64,000 nucleotides of DNA from Sternotherus odoratus (taxonomy: Eukaryota > Chordata > Testudines > Kinosternidae): positions 36,296,319 to 36,360,318 of the forward strand of contig JAVMKO010000006.1 in the NCBI GenBank assembly GCA_032164245.1, read 5' to 3'. The translations under genes were made by a program, and so were the position numbers. Below, in pieces: positions 44,112 to 63,955 of the stretch. The notes beneath the pieces are model-generated. The model did not search any database. It had not been told where the DNA came from and was given only the letters and a program-made list of their open reading frames with translations. How positions within the stretch are numbered: position 1 is the stretch's first letter; each line of letters begins with the position of its first letter.

Positions 44112-44372
44112 TTAACGTCTCCTTTGTGGTGGCGGTGGGGGTCGGTTCTTGATGGTCTTGCACTTGGGAATATGTCTCTCAGCCACCTTGGGTGCAAAGC
44201 GGCGGTTGCAGTGAGGGCAGGAGATATAGTCTGGGTTCTCTACAGGGGGCAGTGGGGGCAGGTCTGAGAGCTTCCCCCCTTTGGAGATCACCTGCTGTAT
44301 CTCCCGGGCCTGGCGCAGGGTCCGGATGAAAGATTCATGCTTTTGTCTCCAGTTGTTCTTGGGTGGCTCATT
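44112..44372 (-). CDS. ZC2HC1C: ZC2HC1C last coding exon
   Basis: Codes residues 427-512 and stop TAA: conserved basic segment, second zinc finger, then KTIKNRPPPPPQRRR. The final three residues differ from human, where the tail ends in a short His/Tyr-containing run. Confidence 0.94.
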   Translation of the reverse strand, partial: NEPPKNNWRQKHESFIRTLRQAREIQQVISKGGKLSDLPPLPPVENPDYISCPHCNRRFAPKVAERHIPKCKTIKNRPPPPPQRRR

Positions 44373-46961
44373 CTGCACAGAAGGGGAAAAGCTGTTAGTA
44401 GAGAGGGTAGGAGCTATAACTGGGCTGGCTCTAGGTCCTGCCTTTACTCACCAACTTCTCACAGATGCTACTCAGCCCTGAACCCAGCGGAGAGAATGGA
44501 GACAGATGATGGTTGCCAAGGGAAGGGGAAAATAGCCACTTAAAGGGAGCCTGCAGCCACGACATACCAGGCAGGGGCTGCTAGAGCTTGGCTGAGGGAT
44601 AGTGATGTTCCCATTGCCATTGGTTTGTTTTAATAGGCTTTTAGATCAGGTCCCATCCTGCCCCCAATAGCAGCCCCACTTATACTGCAGCTCCCCCAAA
44701 CTAAGCACAGCAGATCCTCACCCCGCACCAATAAGAGCTTGCCCCCTGATGGGAGCATCCTGAAGTGGTGGGAGTGGATTGAGCCCTTCATTGGGAGGAG
44801 ATTCTTCCCCTGGCAGTGTAAAAGGACCAGAAGTGGCCTAGGTGCTGGAACAATTTTTATGGTGGGGATGCTGAAAACCATTAAGCAAAACTGTAAACCC
44901 TGTAAATGATGGAAACTACTTCAAACCAGCAGGTGAAGCACCCCCTGTTCCAGCACCTATGGGAAGTGGAGGTGGGTCTGATCTCCCCCTTGCTGCTGGG
45001 AGTGCCCCAGGGTTTCCTACTTGCTAGTCTTGGCCAGTGGTGGATTAACTGTGGCCAGGAGCCAGGCCTATTGGGGGCATCCCAAGCCCCCAGCAGAAGC
45101 CACGGTTGTCCCAGCAGGAGCCCCATTTCTTGGCTTCATTTCTGGGACTGCTGCAGCACAGCAGTGCGGGTGTTCCACCCTCATTTCTATGCTACCTCTG
45201 GAGGTTGATCTCCCCACCAAGAGCAGCTATGCAGGAGAAGGACAAATCCCATCCCTCCCCAGCCCGGCCTAGGAGCTCCCAGCTGGGGCACCCCCAACAG
45301 CATGCTAAGATCGGCTTCTATGGGGATGGGTTTGTTTCCCAGTCCAGGACATATTTTTCACAGATGTGAAATTAGTACGGCCTTACCTAGGAGCAAGTTC
45401 TTTTATACCCCCTCATTATTTTGGAGAGCAGGTGACTATCTCCAGGAAGCATCTGTGTCCTAAACCAAGCTCCTCAAACCTTCTAATGCTGGGGTCCTGG
45501 CCCTGGGCTCATTGCTGGCCTATGCCCTAAAGGTGTCTATATTCTAGTGGGCCTGCATGGAGGGTCAGGGGTATAGTAGGTATTATTAAAACAGATATAA
45601 TTCCATCCTTCTTAGAGAGGGCTCCTAGGGGGAAGGACTGACCCACCCCCAATCCTGTCAGTTGCTTGGAAGTGCATGTTTACCTGGGTGGTGGTTTTGC
45701 CCTTCCAGTGCTGATATTGCTCCAGCTCAGTTCCCCTTGCTCGGGCCATGCTTGAGTCAAATACTTTCCTCTTGGAGCCTTGGCTCTTGCTGCAAACGTT
45801 CCTGTGCTTCTCCAGACGGACGTGAAGAAACCTACGCCCACAGAAGTCACACTCTCCTAGCTCCCCCTGCTCCCTGCCCATGGGATCCTGTGAATGCAAC
45901 AGTTCTGCCGCAGGGTCTTGTTCTGAGGGGGCTGCTGCAGGTCGACCCTGGCTGTGTTTCATGACCCACTTTGAACAGGAGCTCATGCTCTCCAAAGACA
46001 GGTGCTCTTGAATTTTGCTGTTGCTGGCCACCAGTCGCCCCTTCTTGAGTCTCTCTATGCCCAGAACATGGGGAAGGTAAGTATTGTTTGGCATGGGCAT
46101 GGCACCCTCTGGAGACTGCTTCCAATCACAGTCTCCCTCACTGGGTCTGGTTGTAACCCTGAAAATGTTCCCTCCAGAAAGCCCTGCTGCTTTCCTCTCT
46201 TGCATCCTCAGACCCTCTCTCTCTTTTCTCTCTTCCACCTCCACCTGCTGCTTCTCTCTCTGGATCCTCCTGAGTTCCTCCTCTGTTCTCCTCAACTTCT
46301 CCCTGAGAAGGGCCTCTTTCCTCCGGATCTCCTCCTCCAGACTCTGCCCCGCTGCCTCCAGCCTTTGCATGTAACCCAACTCTGCCCTGCTTGGATGGGT
46401 GGCTGACTGCTTACGCTGCTCTGTTGCCAAAGGAGCTGGGACTACAGCTGGCTGGGCCCTGGCTGCTGGCAACTTCCCTCTCTTCTTTGAGTTAGATCTA
46501 TTGCAGGGAGATTCAGCCATGGGTGGCGAGGTCCTGACCTGACCTGTGCTGACCACTGGAACACTCTCAGCCTTGTAGTGAAAGACTGGTTTCAGAGGGT
46601 AGGATCGGTCCACCCCTTCTCTCCACCTGGCTGGCCACTTGGAGGGCAAAGTACTGGTCTGGCTGGTGAGATACCTGCTGTGGGGTCCAGCAGAGTAGAA
46701 GCCCCCCTGGCCAGAGACTTGCTGGCTGTTCCCAGGAGAGAGAGAGCAGGAATAACTCCGGCTTTTGCAGACACAAAGATCCTTCAGTTTCTCCTCCTTG
46801 TCACGTAGGAGCTGCTGCTGGAAGTTGTTCTTCAGGTGTTCTAGCCGGGAGTGGTACCCAAGGGTCTTGGGATGGTATCTCTTCTGCCCTGTCAATGGAA
46901 GACTGGGAGCTGCCACCATAGAATCCACTGGTGAACACATAGCCAATTGCAGTTGAGCCAT
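44112..46961 (-). CDS. ZC2HC1C: ZC2HC1C (C2HC zinc-finger protein, FAM164C), complete, two coding exons
   Basis: The CDS is complement(44112-44372, 45684-46961), 512 residues (human about 456). Both splice sites are canonical: donor cag|gtaaac at 45684/45683 and acceptor tgcag before 44372, phase 0. Residues 198-258 form a charged coiled coil (LEEEIRRKEALLREKLRR). Two C2HC fingers of the form C-x2-C-x11-H-x3-C are present, at Cys371, Cys374, His386, Cys390 and at Cys478, Cys481, His493, Cys497. NWRQKHESFIRTLRQARE (residues 433-450) is nearly identical to human. The start MAQLQLA matches the family N-terminus, seven bases after a splice acceptor (46968). Molecular function is not established. 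A ciliary or testis role is a guess from the X-box in its promoter. Confidence 0.95.
44840..44960. mobile_element. short MITE-like repeat with inverted ends
   Basis: Starts taggtgctggaac and ends gttccagcaccta, a perfect 13-base inverted pair around a 95-bp core. A second copy is at 13565-13658. It lies in the ZC2HC1C coding intron. Confidence 0.72.
45684..46961 (-). CDS. ZC2HC1C: ZC2HC1C first coding exon
   Basis: Codes residues 1-426: N-terminal region, coiled coil and first zinc finger, ending GTELEQYQHWKGKTTTQ. The open frame continues past the donor to a stop at 45612, so intron retention would add a short tail and lose finger two. Confidence 0.95.
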
Positions 46962-47058
46962 TCAGTGCCTGTGGTAGAACATTGGGGCAAAACCAAAGAC
47001 ATTACAGACATTTTGTTCACAAGCTGGGGCTTCCTTCTCCAAAATCTACATTCTAGAG

Positions 47059-47771
47059 CAGGAGTGGGCAAACGTTTGGGCCTGAAGGCCACATCTGGGA
47101 ATAGAAGTTGTATAGCTGGCCATGAATGCTCACAAAATTGGGGTGGGGGTGTAGGCTCCAGGACTGGGCCAGAAATGAGTTCAGGGGGGAGGAGGGGGCT
47201 AGGGACTGAGGTGCAAGGCGGCGATGAGGAATTTGGAGGGTGCTCTGGGCTGGGACTGAGGGGCTCATAGGGCAGGAGGGGGCTCATGGTTGGGGTGTGG
47301 GAAATGGTGCAGGCTTCAGCTGGGTGTGGGCTCTGGAGTGGGGCTGGGGATGAGGAGTTTGGGGTCCAGGAGGTTGGGATCAAGGGGTTTGGAGGGGATA
47401 AGGGCTGGGGCAGAAGGGAGAGGCTCCCAGAAGCAATGGCATGTCTCTTCTCCAGCTCCTACACAGAGGCATGGCCAGGCTGTTCTGCATGCTTCCCCAT
47501 CTGCAGGCACCACCCCTGCAGCTCCCATTGGAGCACCGGAGGGGGCCACTGGAGCACATACAAGTCGGCGGGGGGCCATGCCACAGCTTCCAGGAGCCAC
47601 ATGAAGCAGCCCCTGATCCTGCACCCCAGCTGGAGTGCCAGAGTGTGGCCATGCGGCTGTTTCCAGGAGCCACATGCAGTGGCCCCTGACCTTGTTCCCC
47701 AGCAGGAGCTCAAGGGCTAGTTTAAAACTGCTGTCAGATCCGGCCTGTAGACCATAGTTTGCCCACCCGTG
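47059..47771. mobile_element. hAT-type MITE
   Basis: 713 bp. The left end is caggagtgggcaaacgtttg and the reverse-complemented right end is cacgggtgggcaaactatgg. Flanks are ttctagag (47051-47058) and ctctagac (47772-47779), 6 of 8 identical. The interior is G-rich with a tandem 'ggggctgggg' flavour. Open frames on both strands are repeat-derived. Confidence 0.85.
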
Positions 47772-48214
47772 CTCTAGACTAGAGGCAGTGGGCTGACTAG
47801 TCCAGAGGACATTAATGGAGCTTTGGAGAGCTTTTGTGATTACTCTGCCCTCTTTGAAGGCCTCTTCTGGTTTTACCTGTTGAATTCTCTAATGCAGTTG
47901 GAAATAAATTGCTTCTTTCTCTGCCTATGCAATGTCTTGCTATGAAAGCAGCAGGAATGTGCTCAGCCAGCAGGGAAGTCTGTTGCCCAACAAATCTGCT
48001 ATGTCCCCTCTATGGCTCCTCCCTTTAGAATTTGCAACACCACCTAGAGAAGCATGTGTTCTTTGGATTCTGCCAACACAGATTCTTATATGCTATAGAT
48101 AGAGTCAACATACAGAAATCTCCAAAAACAGGTTAGCTGCTCCTGCAGCATGCTCTCACACAGCCTAAGCAGATAACGTGAGGTTCCTATAGGGCAAGGC
48201 CAATTAGATACCAT

Positions 48215-48300
48215 CACAGGCATATATGGAGCTTTACAAACCAGCACAAAGCCACTGCCCTCAGGAGTGCAATCTAAATTAAGTGTACAGTAGGGGATGA
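48215..48300. repeat. ancient SINE-like fragment
   Basis: 'ggagctttacaaaccag' then 'actgccctcaggagtgcaat' then 'ctaaattaagtgtac' resembles the segment at 63905-63950 and an old amniote SINE. Confidence 0.4.
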
Positions 48301-49030
48301 TGAGGACATATAGGCTTTGGGCTGAGATATGCTCGTGTAAATGTGGGGTTTTGGTGCCAATTTATTTGCAGTCTAATCCCCAGCTGCCGAGAAGACTGTT
48401 AGAATTTCAGTGGCATCCCCACTAGATTGCAACAAGTTTAAGGTAGGTATTGGTGGCAGTGTGCCCTTCGCTACAACTTAGCTCTGAAGAAGTCCTGTGA
48501 TCATATGCTCTTAAAAATCATACTTGTAGCACTATGATTGGGATGGGGGTACAAAGAACCACCATTTTCTCCATCGCAGCAAGTTTTACCAGTGTGGACA
48601 AGAGGTTACAGAAGTTTTTTAATTTAGCCAATCAAGGGATAAAACAAGCAATAAGATGAAAGCTCTTGACTGAGCACTTGATTGAGTTCTAAGTGGGCAA
48701 GTATCTGGGGTAACCTGCAAGCCTCAGATCTCTTGGAACCTAGTTTTACCTTCTAATTATTGTGCTTTTGATAGGGGCACTAAGTTCTATTTTGTTTTAA
48801 ATTAAACCACTGGAGCTGTAGGGGGTCAACTGGGTTCTGAAGTCAGTTGGCACGGTTTGTGGTCCTGGTTTTGTGATCAAATTTCTATTCCAATGAGACC
48901 AGGAAATTGAGGCTATCGCCTTCTGCTGATATTAGAACTCACCAACCCCTCTCTAAGTGGCACATTGCAAACAATGCTGAAATTGGGGCAAGTTTGCAGG
49001 GACTCTGTCAAATTAAACAGCATTTGTTAC
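48301..49030. other. nothing recognised
   Basis: Part of the predicted ZC2HC1C 5' intron. A (CA)n microsatellite follows at about 49036-49049. Confidence 0.4.
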
Positions 49031-49149
49031 TATCACACACACACACACTTCCTTATAATAACCAACAGCCCCGAGGTTGCTAAAGCTGAATGAATCTTGA
49101 GAGCACCTGCACGGTGCAGCTGATGCCGAGGATTGTTTCTTTTATCGCC

Positions 49150-50270
49150 CTTCTCCCAGCTCAGACAGTGAAAATCGAGGCGGTCACGTTCCTTGGCGTG
49201 AGATTTCCGTGTCCAGACGCGTTGTCCGACAGAGACAAGTCGCGACTTGCTCCGCGAGAGGCGGCTGCTGAGCTGGGACTTGAAGTAACCCCCCCTCCCC
49301 CTTAAAGTAAAGCAGCTTCCTGCCCGTCCCGGCGCTCTCGGGGCCTGTCCCCCCAGGTCAGCGGGGGGTGGGGGATGCTCGGGCACGGCAGGAAACGCCT
49401 CCCCGCCGAGCGAGGCTGTCCAGACACGCTCCGGCACCCAGCCCGCCCCGGGAAAGGTCCCCCACGGCCGGGGGCTCCCTCACGCACCGCCGGGGAAACA
49501 AACGGCCCGTGACCGCCGTCCTCACCTGGGCCTCCGGCCGCGCTGGGCGGCCCCGGGCGCTGCACACCGACTGTTTACCGCTGTTGCCTGGAAACCAGCA
49601 CGCCAACGCGAGCTCCAGGGCCGCTCTAGCCTCCAGTTGGCTCGGCCTCTCTGGCGCGCGGCTCGTCTCTATGGTCCGCGGCTGCTCTGTTCCCGGCTTT
49701 AGGACCGGGCGGCGGTAAAGGCCGGGGCGCGCTCCAGCCGTTGGGCGGCGCGAGTTCTCGCTCTGGCTGCGGGTCCCTGGCCGGTGAGTCCGGCGGGACC
49801 CGCGCCCCAGGGGGTCGGACTCGTCTCCCCGCCCTGCTGCTTGATTCGTGACGTTACCGATGGGGACAGGTCGTGGGCGGAGCCGGCCCGGGGGGCTGTC
49901 GGAGGCGTGACCCCGCCCCCGAGACACGGCGGGGACCCGGGGACAGCTCCCGCCGCTGCTCAGTGGCTCCTCCTGGGGGAAGCTCGGGTCCTGGTGGGAC
50001 ACTAGGCACCAAATAAGGCGCGGTTCCGGCCCGCCCGCCTTTCCCCCTCTCCCGAGCGCGCCATGCAGCCGCAGTGGAGTCCTGCGGGAAGCCCGTCTTG
50101 CCCGCGGGGGGAAGGACTCGGGTGGCGGCACCCCCCTGGATCTCTGCTAATAGTCGCCGCTTTGTTTTTGTACCAGGCGCGCGTGGCGATGGCTGAGGGC
50201 GACAGCCTCATCTCCGTGGACTATGAAGTCTTTGGGAAGGTCCAAGGAGTGTTCTTCCGCAAGTACACCC
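49150..50270. promoter_or_regulatory. bidirectional CpG-island promoter of ZC2HC1C (-) and ACYP1 (+)
   Basis: The CpG-rich block separates two head-to-head genes. A minus-strand donor at 49526/49525 (cag|gtgagg) and a plus-strand donor at 49783/49784 (ccg|gtgagt) predict non-coding first exons whose starts lie within about 200 bases of each other. The block holds an RFX X-box (49583-49595) and a CRE-like tgacgtta (49849-49856). No TATA box. Exact start sites are not visible. Confidence 0.72.
49583..49595. promoter_or_regulatory. RFX X-box
   Basis: gttgcctggaaac fits the X-box consensus RYYNYY-N(1-3)-RRNRAC at every position. It lies between the predicted starts of ZC2HC1C and ACYP1. X-boxes mark promoters controlled by RFX factors, often ciliary genes. 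Confidence 0.65.
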
Positions 50271-50272
50271 AG
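50189..50272 (+). CDS. ACYP1: ACYP1 coding exon 1
   Basis: Codes residues 1-28, including catalytic Arg24 in the GVFFRK loop. Confidence 0.96.
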
Positions 50273-51460
50273 GTGTGTCTGCCACAAGTGCCGGAGGAGA
50301 GGCGATCTTGCACCTTGATCTAGTCACCACCTGGGCCTGGGCTGTACTGAACTCCCATCTGCATCTGAATCTAAGTACAGGCTGGGCCTCAGCTGCCTCT
50401 CCTAACTTGGCCTTGACCCTGTAGCTCCTGCTGTTTCCCCTTTCTGCCCATCTATCTATGTTTTCTCCTTTTGGGGTAGCTGCAGGAGTCACCACTCTTG
50501 CCTTCTGGATCCATTACTTTTTGGGAGAGAAGAGTGGGGTGGTCCAGATGTTGAGTTGTGACTTGCTAAGGACTTGTCTCACTAAATAGGTATAACCCAT
50601 TAAATTCCAGCTCTTAGAGTAAGAGTATTGTCTTGGGACTGTAGGGTCTAAGTATTGGTTAACCCCCCCCAGAACAAAATCTGAGTTAAATTTTGTACTT
50701 TAATGAAAAACATTAACATTCAAGGCCAATGTCTTTTCCTTTTGGGACTTCCCATCCTGGGGAGTCACCTTACCCTCTTCCTGGTCAGCCAACATTCTGT
50801 TGTGAGCTCCTAATGGTCTCCATCACAGACTCTTTCTGTCAAAGGTCCCAGAGGCTTTTGTGAGGCTGCTGGGTCATTTGTAAGTAATTCAGTTGAAACT
50901 GATCAGGAGAGTCTTTGCTGAGTCACTAGCATCATGGTGTTTATACTCACAGCTGTGTTTTGTTTGGAATCTCTTTACACTGACTGTTGCCAGTGACACC
51001 TGGATTGTATTCCCCAGGGGTAACTCAAGGGATGTTTTGCAGGTGCTGTTTTTAATGTAAATGTATTACAATGGATAACTGGATTAATCCCAAAGTGCAT
51101 TCTGTCTGGCTATTCCATGGGATCTCTCTTATAGATGGCTTTCCCATGGTCCTCCCTGGGGACTGATTCCTATATAAAGATGTCAGTCTGGAGTCTGCCT
51201 TCAATTCAAATTGATCCCATCTTCATCTCACATTTCCTTTTTAGGCTGAGGGTAAGAAGCTGGGGGTGGTTGGCTGGGTCCAAAACACCGAAGATGGCAC
51301 TGTGCAAGGACAAATCCAAGGTCCCAGTGTCAAGGTACAGGAGCTGCAGGAATGGCTCAGGAAGAAAGGAAGCCCCAAATCCCATATCAACCGAGCAGAA
51401 TTCCGCAATGAGAAGAAGATTGTTGCACTGGAGTACAAGAACTTCAGCATTGTGAAATAA
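50189..51460 (+). CDS. ACYP1: ACYP1 acylphosphatase-1, complete, two coding exons
   Basis: CDS joins 50189-50272 and 51245-51460, giving 99 residues, exactly the human length. The enzyme hydrolyses the carboxyl-phosphate bond of acylphosphates such as 1,3-bisphosphoglycerate in the cytosol. [10 protein letters not shown] at residues 16-25 contains the phosphate-binding loop with catalytic Arg24. [13 protein letters not shown] at 38-50 contains catalytic Asn42, then GSPKSHI near residue 75. Both splice sites are canonical: cag|gtgtgt and ttttag|gctgag, phase 0. The start matches MAEGxxLISVDYE of the family. It is head to head with ZC2HC1C and upstream of MLH3 on the same strand, with about 1.3 kb between its poly(A) signal and the MLH3 promoter. 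Confidence 0.97.
50273..51244. other. ACYP1: ACYP1 intron, nothing recognised
   Basis: About 1 kb without a recognisable element. Confidence 0.45.
51245..51460 (+). CDS. ACYP1: ACYP1 coding exon 2
   Basis: Codes residues 29-99 and stop TAA, including catalytic Asn42 and the C-terminal NFSIVK. Confidence 0.97.
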   Translation, partial: AEGKKLGVVGWVQNTEDGTVQGQIQGPSVKVQELQEWLRKKGSPKSHINRAEFRNEKKIVALEYKNFSIVK

Positions 51461-51638
51461 CTAGACTGAAAGACAGAAAGCACTGAGGAGGGAATTTAGC
51501 TCTCAAAAATGTCCCCACCAACCTTTACTTGTTCAGTCAGATAGTGTCCAAATTCAGAGAGCACATAGTTTTATCTAGTTACTGTTCTAATTTATTGTCT
51601 GTTTGAAAATAGGCAGACTGGAGGGTGAAACTGCCTTT

Positions 51639-51644
51639 AATAAA
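51639..51644 (+). terminator. ACYP1: ACYP1 polyadenylation signal
   Basis: AATAAA 179 bases after the stop codon. Confidence 0.7.
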
Positions 51645-51664
51645 GGGATTGTTTGGAAATCCAG

Positions 51665-52980
51665 CCTCTCACATCTGAATTTATTTGCAACCATTCAAAC
51701 TCATTTTGCATATAAGAAAACCCACAGTCCATATAGTATCCCATCTACTTCACAGAAGTCACATAACCAGCTTCGGAATTGATACCTGGGAGGGCAGAAC
51801 CATGGAATTTTGGCTTCTTCTAATACTAAATACTGTTAAAGAATCATTTACCTCTCTTTATTTTTTAAAATTTCCAGTTCTAAGAAACAGTTGTTTTATC
51901 TTCCATCCAGAAATGACTGCATTTGACAGTTTCTATTCTATTGGGTACCTTTTGTATACTTCACAGCAGCATCATTGATGTTTTTGGGTGACAGTTGGCC
52001 AAGCTGGGAAAGCTTTTAGTGGTACTACATCAACATAGCCAGCAGGGGATATTGCTACTGCTGCTTGTGATGTTTTTCACAATTTATGAATGAATATAGG
52101 GCTGGTATAAAACCAAAAGCCCTAGAAATGGAAGTCCTCGCTCTGTCCCTCAGATTGGTAGAGTAGTAGTGCAGCATGCCCAATGGGCCTTGTTGCTAAT
52201 TCTCTAGGAGGGAGAGGAGAATTCAGTCTGTGTAGCCCATTCAGTCTTGAGACTTTATTCTGAGACTGTCAATAGAGTGATTGATTAAAACCAATTGTAG
52301 TAGGGGTGGTTTTGTCATGTGGGCACTTGGCTATTAGCAGGTAGGCCTATCAACTCATTTCACAGGTGGAGCTGCCATAATGGGTATGAAATAGGACCAG
52401 CTTCTTAAGGTTACCATATTATTATTATTTGGTAGGAATCCCTGTGCAATCATGGTATTCCATCGTTATTAGTTCATCCAGTTACACTGAAACCTAAGGT
52501 ATTTTTTGGTCCTATTTTCAATAAACTTAGCCTGCCCACTACTACTTTGTGTGGGCCCAAATTGCGGTGTGGTAGGCTTGGTATGGTGCTGCTTGTGGAG
52601 ATTTTGATACACTATTTTAAGAGGCATGCCAGCATAGAGGCAGGTGGGCCTCCAGTTAGTGTTAATACAGGGAGAGGAAGGAGAAGTGAATGGGGAATGC
52701 AGAGATTCCCTGATCCTATATAGCTAGTAACTTTCAATCCATCTGCACCCTCAAGAGAATGTCCTGTCTGCTTACTAGATATTTATATGGCATCAGTCAC
52801 CATGCCATTCTAACCCCAAACTAATTTCCTATGCCACCCCCATCTACTGTCTGCTCAGCTTTCCCAGAGGCGCTGCTGTTCATAAGACTGTTCAGGGGGG
52901 TGGTAGGGAAATCAAAGTGGGCCATGCCCCACTGAACAATACTGACATGCGTTTGCCCACCTCAGATAAGCCAGTGGGTG
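51665..52980. other. intergenic, nothing recognised
   Basis: Between the ACYP1 poly(A) site and the MLH3 promoter. No conserved frame or named repeat. Confidence 0.45.
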
Positions 52981-52989
52981 GCACTCAAT

Positions 52990-53470
52990 TGACAAAATGC
53001 GGCCGAAGGGCTCTCCCTCAAGAAAGACTACAACTCCCAGCATGCACTGAATCATGTTGCAATGTATGCTGGGAATTGCAGTCACCTCCCGCTTGCAGTG
53101 GTTCTTCTCTCGGCCCCACATAGCTTCACTGCGCATGTGTCCCAGGGTTTCCTCTCCTTTCCAGCGAACGGGGCCTGGGATGGGCACTTTACGAGCCGAA
53201 GAGGCCGCGGTGGGCGGTTGATCGGTCGGTCTGTCTCGCGCCCCGGCCTTTGGTGTGGCGGGGCCCCCTCCCCCCTCAGCGGGTTCTGAAGGAGGGAGGG
53301 GCACTGTTGGGCGGGGACATTGTAATTCACTCTCCAGCTGCCTCCCTGAGCTGGTTCGGCGGCAGAGGAGCTGGGAGGCCCGTGTTTGGCATTGGCCAGC
53401 ACAACCCCCCCCCCCCCCCCCCCGCTGCGGCAGGGGATCTGGGCGGGCTCCTTTAAGGGCCTGTCGCCTG
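52990..53470 (+). promoter_or_regulatory. MLH3: MLH3 promoter and probable non-coding exon 1
   Basis: CpG-rich block beginning with two inverted ZNF143-type sites (53027-53045 and 53064-53082). A donor cct|gtaagt at 53469/53470 is a good end for a non-coding first exon, joined to the acceptor at 54627. An 18-base or longer C run lies at about 53407-53422. Start site not determined. Confidence 0.6.
53027..53082. promoter_or_regulatory. MLH3: inverted pair of ZNF143 (SBS) motifs
   Basis: Plus strand 53027-53045 reads actacaactcccagcatgc. Minus strand 53082-53064 reads actgcaattcccagcatac. Both match the ACTACAATTCCCAGAATGC-type element bound by ZNF143 with THAP11/HCFC1. Confidence 0.8.
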
Positions 53471-54627
53471 TAAGTCGATAGACTTCATCCCTTGGCTGGC
53501 CAAACTGTTCCCTTCCCGGCATTCGGGGCTGGGCCATAGCAAAACTGGGCACCAAACTCTCCCAGCAGAGAGCCAGAGCTGTAACGAGCTTCACATGGGC
53601 ACCTGCATGGCAGCTTGGTCTCAGTGTGGACCTGTTGCAGGTGCTGGGGCGAGTGACCTAGGCCTGCCCAAATCGAAAAGGCGGTTGGTCGTGGCCTGTA
53701 GGATGGACAGGGCCTAATTGGTTGCACTGACACCTCTAACTAGGCTAAATCCTGGGATCTGGGCCATGGTTGAAGTAGAGTGAAATAGGAAGGGGAGCAC
53801 TTGCTGTACACCCCAAAGAGGAAGGGAGCTAAGCATGAATGCTGCTCTCCAAGGAAAAGAAAGGAGAGGGGCTTCCCTCTGCTTTTAGCAAAGGAGGGGG
53901 AGCTGTGCTTCGCCGATCCCCTTCACTCTAGCCTGTAGCTGTGAGGTTCAAAGGAAAAGTGTACATCCTGCTGAACACCAACAGGTCATGAATGAACCCA
54001 TATGATATAAAATAATCATAATGGAAAGAAAAGCTTAATTTATTAGACAGCCATATGCCAGTGGGGTTTTATGGCAACTGCATCTTCCCAGCAGGATGCA
54101 TGTTGGAGTGTTTCCAAGGAGAGATGCTATCTGGCCATTATGAGGATAGACATCCTGAGTCCACCTGAAAGCAGAACAACAAAATAAGTTTCTTGGGTAA
54201 CAATGATGTGAAGAGAGCTCTGAGCCTCGCTCTTGGTGGCATTCAGTACATATTGCTGAAGTTACTGTCAACTGATGATTTCCCTGTGCAGGTCATTGAT
54301 AGCTTATTTTTGGTTTATGTGTTTGGATTTTCTTTTAGGAAGTATGGGACTAGTGAAAGGAGTATAGTGTTAATAAGGATCCTGAAAATGGGGGAACTTT
54401 TATTCTTTATTGTTTCACTTTCATGCCTAAGGCATTGGCTTATGCCTGGTCATAGCCAGGGTAAGGAAAGGGAGCACAAAAAAAGCACTCTGAAAGGGAG
54501 CACAAGACAAAATTAAGGCATTAATGGAGGCAAAATTAACTTTTTAAAATGATAACTTGTTATATAGTAAATGTAAGAGATTTTCAAACTCTGAGCTCTT
54601 ATTCTTTATCCCTTTGTTTTTTTACAG
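53470..54627. other. MLH3: MLH3 5' intron (predicted), nothing recognised
   Basis: No repeat recognised. It ends in the acceptor ttttttacag at 54618-54627. Confidence 0.45.
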
Positions 54628-54700
54628 GGGACTATTTCAAAGAAGGAAGAGGAATGATGTTCCTGAAATTTCTTGGGTTCCTCACCTTTCTGCTTTTGTC

Positions 54701-63746
<9,046 letters not shown>

Positions 63747-63850
63747 TAACAAAATTATTTTCAATATAAATTTCCTCAAGGGGTCCAGAGATCCAGTATG
63801 GTCCTCCATCTTTCCCATGTCATTGGCCCATATGGGCATACAGGCATCTG

Positions 63851-63872
63851 ATAGTAGTAGTAGTAGTAGTAT
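63851..63872. repeat. TAG trinucleotide microsatellite
   Basis: About seven tandem 'tag' units in the final MLH3 intron. A run of G follows at about 63965-63976. Confidence 0.8.
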
Positions 63873-63904
63873 TGGCACTCACAGAAGTACTAGGTGCCTT
63901 TCAA

Positions 63905-63955
63905 AACAGATAGAATGATCCATGCCCCAAGGAGCTTTCAGACTGAAATTGGTCT
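63905..63955. repeat. ancient SINE-like fragment
   Basis: 'catgccccaaggagctttcag' resembles the 'gccccaaagagcttac' motif of an old amniote SINE. Confidence 0.4.

Larger units (their letters stand above)
46968..49526 (-). other. ZC2HC1C: ZC2HC1C 5' intron (predicted)
   Basis: Predicted between a strong minus-strand donor (cccag|gtgagg, exon ending at 49526) and the acceptor ccacag just above the start codon (exon begins at 46968). Apart from the hAT MITE at 47059-47771 and a SINE-like fragment near 48215, nothing was recognised. Confidence 0.55.
50177..51660 (+). other. ACYP1: ACYP1 transcript, 3' exons with UTRs
   Basis: The coding exon is preceded by an acceptor (ttttgtaccag, ending 50176), so the exon starts 12 bases before the ATG and the transcript begins in an upstream non-coding exon ending at 49783. 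The 3' UTR runs from 51461 to just after AATAAA at 51639-51644. Confidence 0.65.

Noticed and set aside
47290..47720. Several overlapping open frames of 80-144 codons
   Set aside because: They fall within the G-rich interior of the hAT MITE at 47059-47771 and share no protein similarity I recognise.
53082..53594. 170-codon minus-strand frame at the MLH3 promoter
   Set aside because: GC-rich promoter sequence with a C/G homopolymer; no homology.
54557..54700. Upstream in-frame ATG for MLH3
   Set aside because: It lies before a strong splice acceptor (54627), and family similarity begins at MIKCL at 54701.
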